DNA from: Pinus tabuliformis
Lineage: Eukaryota; Streptophyta; Pinopsida; Pinales; Pinaceae
Assembly: GCA_031772625.1 (NCBI GenBank)
Contig: CM062817.1
Span: 888,322,184 to 888,386,183 of the forward strand
Length of the DNA: 64,000 bases
Direction of reading: 5' to 3'
Position numbers and translations under genes: made by a program. The notes under the pieces were generated by a model that worked only from the letters and a program-made list of their open reading frames with translations, made no database searches and was not told the DNA's origin. Positions 10,860 through 21,584 of the stretch are shown here, piece by piece. Position 1 is the first letter of the stretch, and each line of letters begins with the position of its first letter.

Positions 10860-11515
10860 AGAACATGAGATTTATGCTCTTGGAACAGATTTGAAGCACA
10901 TGAGGGTCACATGGAAAGTTCTCTTCAAACTTGATGAACTAGATGCCCTCCTTTCCAAAGTGAGTCAGTTAGAGGGGAAGAAGTTGACGTGGGCTTTGAA
11001 ACCAGCCATGCTAGCCTTAATACATGCCAAGTTCTTGGAGGAACCTTGTGAAGGGGTCAAACTTCCAATTGCATCATGTCTTAGTAACATCGCGAGGTTG
11101 ACCACACCCATACCTCCTTATAATGATGATGTTATGAGGAGAATTTTTAGGTTGATATTAGAGACTTTTTAGGACTTGGACAACAGTGTGGGTCCTACAT
11201 TTGGGAAGAAGCTTGAGATTTTAGAAGTTATGGCTGTAACTAGGACTTATGAAGTCATGTTTGATCTAGAGTGTGATGGTTTGATCTTGCAGATGTTCCA
11301 ATGCTTCTTCAGCATTAGGAAACATCATCCTGACAAAGTCATAGCACACATGCAGTCCATCTTGTCCTCATGTATGAGAGGCCGTGATACCATCTGTCGA
11401 GAGTTGCAGTCTCGAGTGTTGTTTGTTTGGAGGAGAGAGTAGTTGGTCTCACCTGTTGCTTTTGCTCTCGCTGAGAGGTTGGTTGAGCAGAACATTGAGC
11501 TGTTCAGGAGACAGT
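10860..11515 (+). pseudogene. PDS5: PDS5-like N-terminal segment, intronless
   Basis: Resembles the N-terminal HEAT-repeat part of PDS5, which binds the cohesin ring and controls sister-chromatid cohesion in the nucleus. Matching blocks in order are ELDALLSKVSQLEGK, ALKPAMLALIHAKFL, LPIASCLSNIARLT followed by PYNDDVMRRIFRLILETF, FGKKLEILEVMA, DLECDGLILQMFQCFF, HHPDKVIAHMQSILSSCM and VSPVAFALAERLVEQNIE. This corresponds to roughly the first 200-220 residues of a protein that usually exceeds 800. No introns separate the blocks, which points to a copy made from RNA. The frame is not open throughout and the rest of PDS5 is absent, so it is not a working PDS5. It continues in frame into a Gag-type zinc knuckle downstream, suggesting capture by a retroelement. 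Confidence 0.8.
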
Positions 11516-11685
11516 TGACTGGGGAGGAGCAACTCAGGTTTGGGGGCTCATGCAGCAAGAATGAGATTAGGAGGAAGGGAATTTGCTTCATCTGCAAAGG
11601 ACCTTGGGGACCTGACCACTCATGCTCTAGTAACACTGAGGAGATGACAACGGTAGAGCAACGATATATTCTTTATGTCTGGTAG
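11443..11685 (+). pseudogene. Frame joining PDS5 tail to a Gag-type zinc knuckle
   Basis: One continuous 80-codon frame starts with PDS5-like SPVAFALAERLVEQNIELF and continues into NEIRRKGICFICKGPWGPDH, a Cys/His cluster. The cluster matches the place and style of the Gag knuckles of gypsy-D (RLCFTCQEPCVPGHRC, near 33.15 kb) and gypsy-G (near 56.35 kb). The sequence after the knuckle is acidic, as it is in gypsy-D and gypsy-G. The join lies between about 11.51 and 11.56 kb. That host and retroelement parts share a frame is seen directly; that it was once expressed as a fusion is inference. Confidence 0.65.
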
Positions 11686-11689
11686 GATG

Positions 11690-12140
11690 AGGACTCTTCG
11701 TTGGACGAGTCCATGGGTTCATATGATAATACCTTAGAGGAGCACGAGAAGTCATATGGAGTTGATGACAACAACTTAGATATGCATCCATGTATGGTAG
11801 AGGATTACGAGGAGCAGTTGATTGTTCCCATGTGAGAAAAAGATCAGGGAGCAGATGAGCGGCTGATGATTCAACATAGAGAGCACATAGAGGAGCATGA
11901 GTCATGGTGAGTCATTGGCATCAGGCCAGATTCATATGATGAGAAGTCCGTGGGTCCTAGGAGATACATTCAAGATAGTGTGTCACCAGTGATGAGTCAG
12001 CATGAGCAACATATGATGGAGCATGAGTCAGCTGAGGAGGATGAGGCGCACAATATGCATGATGAACCTTTTTGGGAGAGCCAATTAGAGGTTCATATTG
12101 AACTTGTGATGATGGAGAATGAGCAGCCACCTGTGGGGTC
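11690..12140 (+). other. Acidic coding-like stretch of gypsy-H
   Basis: Downstream of the zinc knuckle, short frames rich in Glu, Asp, Met and His (for example HEQHMMEHESAEEDEAHNM at 11950-12140) continue to the point where a family F LTR inserted. Comparable but shorter acidic segments follow the knuckle in gypsy-D and gypsy-G. No known domain is recognised. Confidence 0.4.
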
Positions 12141-13717
12141 TGTTAACCACTACGTGTCAACGACCCATAGAAATATACCCCCTTTTTTTGCAAAAGGGAT
12201 AGTGCCTAAGCGATGTGTTTGTGCTGTCCAATTATCATCATCAGCTTGATCATCATCTTATAATGTAAACCCAGTTTGCATGTGTATAATGTAAATAATC
12301 TCACCAGATCTGTGTCGTGTATGTAACCTAGGTAAACCTACTTTTTTGGTGACGTTCTACATTCCGGGAGGTTTTTTGTCTCCGATCCATTATCGGATGG
12401 TCGGCAGAGTTTTCCTTCAGCCTTACCCCAATGCCGGAATGGATTTTGTCACTGGGATCTTAAGGGAGTCCTAGTGTTCTAGATCGAGACTATGTAAAAA
12501 TGATTTGGAATACTCCTGACTATTTGGTTAGGTTATTTTATTACGAATTGCTTGATCTGCTAGATTATATTTTGTGTCACAAAACTGGGTAGTATGTGAG
12601 GTCTTTTGCAAACGGGTCTTCCCCCTTGAGATGTAAAAATGTAAAAATCATGATGTAAAGTGTCTTGAGGGTTAGAAAAATAATTTATACCCTCACAGGT
12701 TAATTAATTAAATTTTCTGGTCAAAATTAATTAAAATCCTAAGCCAGAAATTTAATTAATTCTAGGTCCTAGGTAAATTTAAATTCTTCGAAGGCAAAAT
12801 TCATTGGTCCTATAAAATTAAATTTTAAGAGGTCCAGGGATTAAGGTAAATTGATTATTTTACTAAATTTTAAGCCTTTGGTCCCTGGGGTTAAGTCAAA
12901 GTCAAAATTTTGAGGAAATTAATTCAAAAATTTAATTTTTGAATTAATTAAAATGCATTTAATTGAAAAATTCGAATTTCCTCAATAAATTAAAATTTCG
13001 ACGGATGAGATTAAAAGAAATTTTGATTCTCATCAATGATCAAGATTGCTTTGACGAGGATCACTCGAACTAGCCGTTGGAGGATTTATCTTTAAATAGG
13101 AGGTCGTTTGTCAGTCAAATCATCCTATCTTTTGATCATGTACTAAGCTCTCAAGCTCTCTTGTATACTTTTTTGAATTAATGCAAAAGTATTTGGGGTT
13201 TCAACGTGTTGTAGTGTTCTTCTTCATGAATTTATGGTAACATTGTTTTAATTTCTGTTTAATATTATGTGAAAAGTATCAATCAATACCTCTCTTAGAA
13301 TAATCTGAATACATGTATCTTATTTAGTTTGTTGGATCTAGGGTAACATTTTTAATTTTGATTGAAGTAGCAGGTATCTCTATTTCTTTAGAATTTTATT
13401 GTTGTTCTATTTCTCTACTTGCTTTGATAGTTGATCTAGTGTTTGCAGAAGATCTCTCAAGTTCTCATTGAGCATTTGGGGATAGTTCTCGGTTGGACCA
13501 GCCAACTCTCAACACATATTTTCTGAAGAGCCTACTTCATATAAGCCTCAGGATTTATCTAACGATAATATTTTTTCTACAGGGTGTTTTTGGGCTAGTA
13601 CCTCTCTAAAATTTCAAAATCTTTTAAATATTTTGTGGAAATTCTGATAGTTCTGGCTATTAAGAGCTTTAGATTATCAGATCTGGGAGTGGAGTTGGAC
13701 TCATACTTCTCAGATTT

Positions 13718-13770
13718 GATAGATCTGTAAATTATTTGTATAGATCTGTAAATTATTTGTATAGATATGT
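13718..13770 (+). repeat. 22 bp tandem repeat
   Basis: The unit TAGATCTGTAAATTATTTGT is repeated about two and a half times inside the giant solo LTR. Confidence 0.7.
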
Positions 13771-13894
13771 TATTTACTTGTGTTGATCTGAAATTTTGTA
13801 ACATAATTTTGAATTTTAACACTTGGGTTTTTTAGGATTTTCTCTATTTTTGTACATATTGGGTATTGGGTTTTTATCTTTTCACTTGTGCATA

Positions 13895-14190
13895 AATAGA
13901 TCTGAGAAATCAGCCAAGAAAATCTTCAGATCTGAGTTAGATTTAGACCTTGGAAGGCAAGATCTGGGCTCAAAGATTATTTGCAGCAATAGATCTGAGA
14001 AATCAGACAAGTAAATCTTTAGATCTGAGCTAGATCTAGACCCTGGAGGGCAAGATCTGGCCTCAAAAATGTTTGCAGGAATAGATATGAGAAATCAACC
14101 AAGTAAATCTTCAGATCTAAGATTTATCAAACAGATCTGGGGGTTTTGAGACAGATCTAGGCATTGGAGGGCAATATCTTATCCCAAATC
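13895..14190 (+). repeat. About 93 bp tandem repeat with AGATCTGAG core
   Basis: Three imperfect units begin AATAGATCTGAGAAATCAG near 13895, 13989 and 14081. Each continues with ATCTTCAGATCTGAG-like and TGGAGGGCAAGATCTGG-like blocks, and a partial fourth unit follows. The BglII-like AGATCT word recurs at least ten times. They lie inside the family F solo LTR and were not noticed in the other family F LTRs. Confidence 0.7.
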
Positions 14191-16068
14191 TTTTTACAAG
14201 GCCAACCATTAAATATTTTGCAATAAATCTGAAGATTTGAAGCAAATTTTTTTTTTTAGAACAAGGGTTTCAAGTTTTGGTGCTCCTAAGCTCAAATCTG
14301 CCTTCTCCTAGCTCAATGCTAGTTCTATTGGGCCTAGTGCTAGCTCTCATTGGTTCTAGATTCCCTTGCTCCATTTCTGATTTGAATATTAGATTTTCTA
14401 AAGCTAATCATTGGTGGGTTTTTGTAGAAAATTTGGTAAAAACTTGTGTTTAAGATATTGATTTTTTTTGGCAACTTGGGCAAGTGATCTTCAAGGCCTA
14501 GGGCCTAAGGGTTTGATCTCTAAACCATCTTTTTTCTCATTGTTTGCTACAACGGTCATATACCTTTCTAATAGTGGTGAAAAACACATCTAAGTGGTTT
14601 GAAATTAACTAAAAAATTGCTAAATATATTAATAAGTCATTTATGTTTGATGTGTATCAAGAATTTGGCCTAGATCTACATTTTCGGTCACTGTTATCTG
14701 TGAATAATTCTGTTTCTGAAGTCTGAAATATAACAGTGGAAAAATTTCATGTGGGTTCGCCTAAAATCAGTGTCTAAGTTGTCTAATACATTAAGGAATT
14801 AATTTCTTGAGTTGGGCATTCATCATTAGGTGTATTTCATGTTTTAATTTATGGTTGTAATAAGTATATCAGATCTGATATAATTCTGGAAATCACATCA
14901 CAACGGGCTGAAATTTTTTGATAATTCATGTGGGCAAGCTTGGAGAAATTTCGGTAAATTTTTGGCATAAAGATATCATTGATAGCTTACTGTTTTCATT
15001 GTCATATTGTTGCTGTCATAAAGTTTTTCTTATTGCTGTCCTAAAAATTAATTTCTGAAAATTAAGTACTTTGTCATGGAATTGTGATAAAATGCATATC
15101 CTTTGTTTCATAAACTCAGTATTTTTTTGAGCATCTATTGACAATGGACATTGATATTGAATTGCAAAGTTGTTTTTGTTCTCTTTGAGCTAAATTGTAT
15201 TAAGAAGATTTGAAATAAGCCGGTGTTTTAACTATAGTATCTTCAAGAGTTAATTTTCTAAGTCTTCATCTAAAAAAAGGCGAGCATTTCATTTGGGTAA
15301 TTGAGTGCTTTTGCAGCATAATTGTTTTCCCATTCTCAAGTCTAACTTCATCTCATCTTCCATTGCATTTGCATATAAGTTAACTTTGCATAGATAAAAT
15401 TTACTTCCAAGCATAAGCTTGGTCGATAGACAATAGATCTCCATTTGTCTTTTCTTGAGAAGCCTGTTTTAATAGTACTTAAAATGGTGACCTTGCAGTC
15501 GTCAGAGCGACAGTTCTCTGCAGCGCCGGAGGCACCGGGTATGTTAGAATTTCAGGAGAGGTATCGTTAATCACACCTTAGTGTGCTTCTCCTGATCTTC
15601 TCTCTGCCAATTACTACGAAATCAAGCTCAACACAGAGAGGATTGAAGGGTTCACATTTAAATAGGCATTTAACTAAAATTAACCAAGATTCTTGCATCT
15701 CGCATTAGTTTTAGGATTTGCATTTCATATAAAATAGTGATTCATCTAAGCAACAGTTGCTAATCGATTACTTGGTCTTAATTTCCTTAGCAAGATCGTT
15801 GACTCCATAAGACACTGGTATCAATCATTTAAAATCTAATCAAATCCTATAAGTCTTGCTAAATCTTAATCAAGTACTTGATCACTTCACTGTGTCTCCT
15901 GAACTCACTTGTTCCCAACTAGTTCTTCTTCATTCCACTTTTCCATAGGGTCTACCCCCCTTAGCCTGCGGTAGGGAGAGCTTAAACGGAGAGATTGGGG
16001 ATCAAGGTGACATCCCCTGATCTGAGCCGTTGTCACGGTGCCTAGACATTTTGTGTGACAACAAGGTC

Positions 16069-16934
16069 AATCGTTGATGAGGAGCAGACAGATGTACAAA
16101 CAACTGGCAAGGTGACGATGTTCGCTGACACTTGTCATCAGGAGATGTTGGAGTATGACAAGACAATTTGGCAAGAGATTCATGGAGTGGAAGAGCGTGG
16201 AGTTTGCTATTAGGCGAGGGAGATGGCAGTGCATCCATCTTTGGGTCTACCCATTGATGAGGTGCAAACAGGTGTTGTGGCAATTAGCTGAGCTGCAACA
16301 TTTTCAGGCAACAACCCTCTCTAGGAGTACATAGATAGGGCTTGCAGCACAATTTGGCTACTTGTACCCATTACAGGGATAGAGGCAAGACTTTCTCGAT
16401 GGATATTGCTGACCAACCAGATAGGGCAGCATGAGTTGAGCATGGACCAGTATTAGCATAGCAGACTTGTTCCTTACATAGGAGTTCATGACTTAGATTG
16501 ACGGGAGATCATGAGTTGGTATCTTATTGATGGAGTATCATTCTTAGTCGGGAGCAATGTACTGCAGGAGCCCTTAGAGGTGGGAGATATTACATGCTGT
16601 AGTCGGCAACAGAATGTGGTATGGCCACTCATCAATATCTCAGCGCATCATCAGTATGGTGAGATTGACCTTGGGGTATGCCAAGGATTGGATTGGAGAG
16701 AGGTGATGAGTTGGTACACAGTAGGTAGGGCAACATTCATAGCCGGAGCTACAACACAACAGGAGCCATGTAGCATTAATGCTCCTTTTTGGTGGCATTG
16801 GGATCCAAGTGGATCTACTGGCAGCAGGTTGAGTTAGAGATGGACACGAGATCCAGGTATTGGAGGATCTAGTCATGTTTCGATAGCTTGGAGATGTGAC
16901 ATGGACTAGTGGTTTGTATGGGATCCGGGCATTG
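16069..16934 (+). other. Middle part of gypsy-H with an internal protein repeat
   Basis: Coding-like sequence between the two giant solo LTRs. Around 16079-16213 the plus strand reads EEQTDVQTTGKVTMFADTC and then IWQEIHGVEERG. A 108-codon frame at 16511-16837 contains two copies of a motif of the form REIMSWY..G...F..G.....QEP, near 16506 and 16698, about 190 bp apart. I do not recognise the domain. After removal of the two solo LTRs and their target copies it joins the acidic stretch ending at 12140. Confidence 0.4.
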
Positions 16935-16939
16935 GGTCT

Positions 16940-19900
16940 TGTTGACCCCGCAACCTACACCTACCTACAAGTCAGTGGGAAAAGCCTTCAACCCCACAAG
17001 GTGTGGTTGGTGGCAGAGAACTCAGAGAAAGGGTTGTCACACTAATTCTGACTCTCTCCATTTGGGCTATCTCTTAGGTTAGCTAAGGGGGGTGGTCCAA
17101 TGAAAAGTTAAGTTAAAAAAATGCGAGTTTCTAGGAGAATTGTTAGAGTTAAACATATTATTTCACTAAGATTTATAAGCAAAAATTGGTATGAGCAATA
17201 ACCATCAATACATAAGATAAGTATGAAATACATAAGCAACCAGTGCCTTCAAAGTATTGCTCTTTAAGAAATGAAATTGTATTTTGCTTAAAATGAAGTG
17301 AAATGCTTTCAAATGGAAAGCCAAAATAACCCTAAAAAGTGAAACAATAAATTCTTAGCACAAAATATTATAAATGCTTTCCAGATGAATAAGTCTACAA
17401 ATCAAAGCATGGAAACTTTCTTGCTCAAAAGGATACAAAAATAACTCAAATATTAGACCAAGATGACAACATGCAATTAAGTTTGCAACCCAAAATAATA
17501 GTACTTGAAAGTGAAATCAACCATTCATGACAATATGCAATTAAACCAAAAGATAAGTCAATTTCCAAGTACAAGAAAATTAAACTTGTTGCAAAATTAA
17601 AAGAGATTACAATGCTTGCATCCAAAGTGCCTCTTGAAATAAGATTTGCATGTGAGACTTTAAACCAAAGCAAATGTGATGGAATGTTGTTCTTGGTTCA
17701 TTTTATTTGATTAGTGCTAAGGCAAAGTTACAATTGAACTCTAGTCCTCAGACCTCATTTTCGCCCAAATATTTGGATCTCACAATGAAGAGTCAATAGA
17801 GGTAGAGGGTCATAAAAATTCTACTCAACCAACTTAAGTTGGAGGTAAGTTTTATGTGATGCCTGGGGCATGTAAATAAATTAACCAAACAATGAGAATT
17901 CACTTCTACTTGAAATGTACTTTCTTGACATGAAATAAAATGTTACTTTTTGGAGAAAATTTGTCCAAATACTTGATGCATGTAAAATGTGTTTAATGGT
18001 GAAGCATAAGTAAACTTGGAACTATGTTCAAGCCAAATAAGATCAAGTAAAAAGTGTTTGCATGCAAAAAATATGAACTTGTTATGGATTTAAAACATGT
18101 AGTAAGTTAAATTAAAGTGCATGCAAAATGAGTGTCATGCATGTTGTGTTAATTTCTCAATTAGATGATATGCATGCAAAATGAAATAAACCAACAAAGT
18201 CAAACCGCCAAGCCTCTCCAAAAGGTGGAGAGATAGGGATACCAATGGGTAAAACCCACGCTCCCAAAATCAGAAATTTTATTAGTTGCTACAAGAAGGA
18301 AAAGACAATGATGTCTTCTCTTAAATCCAGGGTGAGTCTTAACAAATTGGAATCAAACCATAGACTTTTCCTCACTGAAAATTTCTGCAATTTGAGGCCC
18401 AGAAAGGCTCAACAAAATGCAGATTTTCTGAATAAAAAGAAGAGAAGATAATCCTCCTCTATGGCAACGGCCAAGAGAGAGCAAGAGATGGCCAAAATGA
18501 ACTCGACCCCTCCTCAAGAAAAACACGGTCTTATCCAAGATGAATCTTGGAAGTAATCACTAAATTTGAGCCCCAAGGTCCTGCATGCAAACTTGTAAAT
18601 AATTTTCCGATGATGAATCCCACAAGTAGCTGCAAGAGAACAGATTAAAAAAACCTACAACAACAAATGTTAGCTCAAGATAACTACAAAGTATGTTACA
18701 AAAATAATCTACAAGAGGCTAGGCCAAAGAGTGTGAGAAAACTCTCCTCTTTGACTAGCCACAACTTAGCTCTTTGAAATAGGCAACTATTGATAAATGA
18801 AGTACAATACGTAAAAAATAAATTTTTCCAAGTTTGATATTTTGATGCAAGAAATAAAAGTTTTAAGAAACTTGAAAGAATCCTCGCAAGACACAAATAA
18901 GATATAGATGAGACTTTGGAATTCAAAACATGCGGGTTCTCCTTGAATATTTTTCAAGAATGGGTTGATTCCTCCAAGAATTTCCCCTCACGCTTGAAAA
19001 GCTTGACCAAATAATGATTCATCTACAAAACTTCACCACAAATCATTAAATCGACATGAAATTAAATAAGTGCAGTGGAAAAAATTCCTAGAGATACATC
19101 TATTATCCACTAGAAGATTTCTTTTCCTAAAGCAAATAATTAATTCTTATGCTATATGAGATAACTGCATGCTAACATAACTTAAAACAAGCATGAAAGA
19201 AACAATGACATGAGGAAATAAATAGAAGCATAATAACAAGTCAAGAATTTACCTACCCTAAAGATTGTTGTATTATATTGCAAGTAGTGAATACAATCCC
19301 GCAGAGTCTCCTCAAGCACAATAATTCGTATTACATGATACAATATGAGAGCCCATGACTCTATTATATAGAGATTTAGGAGTAAATCCCAATGAAGAAT
19401 GACAATAACAAATGGCATTGGAGCCAATCCCAATGTAGAAGTGATTAAACAAGTGGCATGAGGTGACAATCCCAAAAATAAATTCGAATTTGTTGAATGA
19501 AGCTCCAATGTCAAGTGTAAAAATCGAATTCTAGCAAGTGGACATCATTTCCTTCTCCCCTTATGTGCCAAATTCGAATTTTATGATAGAACGACAAGTG
19601 TATATGGGTGGTAAACCATGCGGGGACAATTTCCCACAGAAATCTCCATCAAATATTCTCCCAAATCCTTTCAAATGTGCATGAACTTCACAAATTCGAA
19701 TTTCCAAGTAAGCAACTTTCTCCTTTAATGCCATAAATTCGATTTTATTTGAGCACATGTCATTTCCTTGATTTTAGGAGTTCACATCACCTTGGGACTT
19801 CACTTTAACTCCTCCATAATTTTCCACCTCATTTCCACAACATTTAGCATGTGTGGATATTTATTTTTCTCAATTTATTTAATTTCTAGCTTATTTAATT

Positions 19901-20547
19901 GCCAGATTTCCCACTAAACTTAGGAAAAATGGGTTTTGAGGGTTCAAAACACATATTTAACCCGTCAAAGTGTGTCATAGTAGAAAGTTGAGGGTGAGAG
20001 ATGCAACTTTTCTAGACATCACTTATTACATTACGAATACAATTTTTATTGCAATTTCCGCAGTGCGAAAAATCTAAAAGATTAAAAAATGACTACCTAG
20101 ACCTAACCAAATTCCACAAAATTTTTTGTGTGATCTGGTATGGTAATATACATCAACTCTAGACACTAAGAGATGTCAGGGGCTCAACCTTCAAATTGTC
20201 ACCCCGGCTTTGGGGTAAAAAGTGAGTGAAAAAATCTAGAAAATTATCCGCCTCTAAAAAAGAAGGGATAATTAACCAGATAAAATAAACACTCCAAGGT
20301 GCCTTATTTGCTGATCGAGTCCCAATATCCTAGCCCTGTTACAGACTCAAAATTCATCACTACTAGTATCACTTATTACAACTCCCCGCAAGGTGTGGAA
20401 TTTGGGTACAAGAAGGATGATGAGAAAATAGAAGTAGAGTTAAAAAAATCTATTGACTGATAATATATGATGGCACAAGTGTCCTCTGGATCATCCTTGA
20501 GCATGGAGTCTTCATTACATCAACAGATTCCACTCTAGTGGTCAACA
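16940..20547 (-). repeat. Family F giant solo LTR (minus strand)
   Basis: A 3608 bp solo LTR. On the minus strand it starts TGTTGACCACTAGAGTGG at 20547 and ends GGGGTCAACA at 16940. The 5 bp flanks GGTCT (16935-16939) and AGTCT (20548-20552) form a target duplication with one mismatch. The block TAGCTAAGGGGGGTGGTCC near 17.08 kb corresponds to GCTAAGGGGGGTAGTCC near 35.88 and 41.48 kb. The body is AT-rich and non-coding, with no internal element region. Divergence from the full F element is large, implying considerable age. Confidence 0.8.
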
Positions 20548-20626
20548 AGTCTTAGTGGCGTTGGGCCACCAGATTGATATACAGATTTGGATTGCTTGAG
20601 GGCAAGTAATCTTGGGGCGGGAGGAC

Positions 20627-21584
20627 TGTCATGTCCCCATTTTTATTCTTCTTCATAGTACGACCAGGGTGGATTTCCAGGATAGGGGATGGCCAGGTCA
20701 GTGGAGCAGGCCTATGTCATCAGGGGTCCTGATCGAGTTTTGAGGAGTTTTATGGGATTTGATGGCATTCGCTTGGCATATTCCATCATCAATACAGTTT
20801 GCCTTTCATTCCGTTGCATTTCGACAACTTTCAAAAACTAGCATTATTATTGGGCATAACTTAATTAATTATGCTCGAGGTAGCATTCTGGGAAGATTAA
20901 TTGATGGAACACCTCAGTGTAATAGTTCGTTGGAACTGGGATGAGAAGATCTACATGATGAGACTTTTGGATGGGAGTTCACTAACTTGAGGAGACATGG
21001 TGGCCAATTTACGGTTTTCCCACATTAAAAAGAATATTTTAATTAAAATAAAAGAGGGGAAAGTGCTCAATGATTAAAATAATAATAAAATAGAAGATTC
21101 TAGAGGAGTCCATCAGATCTATAAAAGAGGAGGAGGCCATTGGTGGACATCTTGGATTGAGTATTGTTTCTTGTATGAGAAGTTGAGAATCCGGTTCTCT
21201 ACTCCATTGGTAGCCCCAGGATGGAAACCCTGGAGTGATTTAGAGAGATTGGGCGAGCACCCATCTTGCCTTGGTGGATTCATTCAGGGATCACATGTTG
21301 CACTTATTTGATTTTTAGTGTGTTTTGGGAGGCCCATTGTGGCATTATTGTAGATCTATTGAGGCCAACTATCTCAACTATTTTGTTATTTCAGCATGTA
21401 AAACCCCAGTTCATATATTATAATAAAGCTGAGATTGTTTCTGCTTATCCTGTTATAGAATTGCATGCATTTTATATGTTCTGTTTTACATGGCAATCTT
21501 CTGTCTATGAATATAATTTTTATTTGGAGATTTTCGCAGTTAAAATTCGAGTTGTTCCAAATTTATTTCAATTGGGACATTACA
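20627..21584 (+). repeat. gypsy-H 3' LTR
   Basis: A 958 bp LTR bounded by TGTCATGTCCCC and GGGACATTACA, a good terminal inverted pair, and preceded by the purine tract GGGGCGGGAGGAC. The start matches the gypsy-G LTR start TGTCATGTCCC at 53852 and 59875, which supports a related gypsy lineage, but the bodies are not obviously alike. No partner LTR was found to the left. Confidence 0.7.

Larger units (their letters stand above)
12141..16063 (+). repeat. Family F giant solo LTR (plus strand)
   Basis: A 3923 bp solo LTR starting TGTTAACCACTACGTG and ending TGTGTGACAACA. Flanks GGGTC (12136-12140) and AGGTC (16064-16068) are a target duplication with one mismatch. It aligns with the reverse complement of the family F LTRs at 35797-39134 and 41389-44604. 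Shared blocks include TCGTGTATGTAACCTAGGT near 12.31 kb, CGGCAGAGTTTTCCTTCA near 12.41 kb, CTCTCAAGCTCTCTTGTA near 13.15 kb and CTACCCCCCTTAGCC near 15.95 kb. It contains AGATCTGAG tandem repeats at 13.9-14.2 kb. No internal region remains. It looks older than the full F element because many positions differ. Confidence 0.85.
10860..21584 (+). mobile_element. gypsy-H, a gypsy derivative carrying PDS5 sequence, split by two giant solo LTRs
   Basis: Inferred as one element from four pieces in a line: the PDS5-derived segment, a Gag-type zinc knuckle (11.58-11.63 kb), a coding-like middle (11.64-12.14 and 16.07-16.93 kb), and a 3' end. At that end 20590-20626 resembles the last codons of gypsy Pol (GLLEGK, compare RLLEGKQH in gypsy-G), then a purine tract GGGGCGGGAGGAC, then an LTR at 20627-21584. 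Family F solo LTRs interrupt it at 12141-16063 and 16940-20547. No reverse transcriptase, RNase H or integrase is visible, so it looks non-autonomous. The 5' LTR was not found and the left limit is uncertain. Broken fossil with several breaks. Confidence 0.55.

Noticed and set aside
10860-11515. Functional PDS5 gene
   Set aside because: Only the first quarter of the protein is present, the frame is interrupted and no introns occur, while retroelement sequence follows directly.
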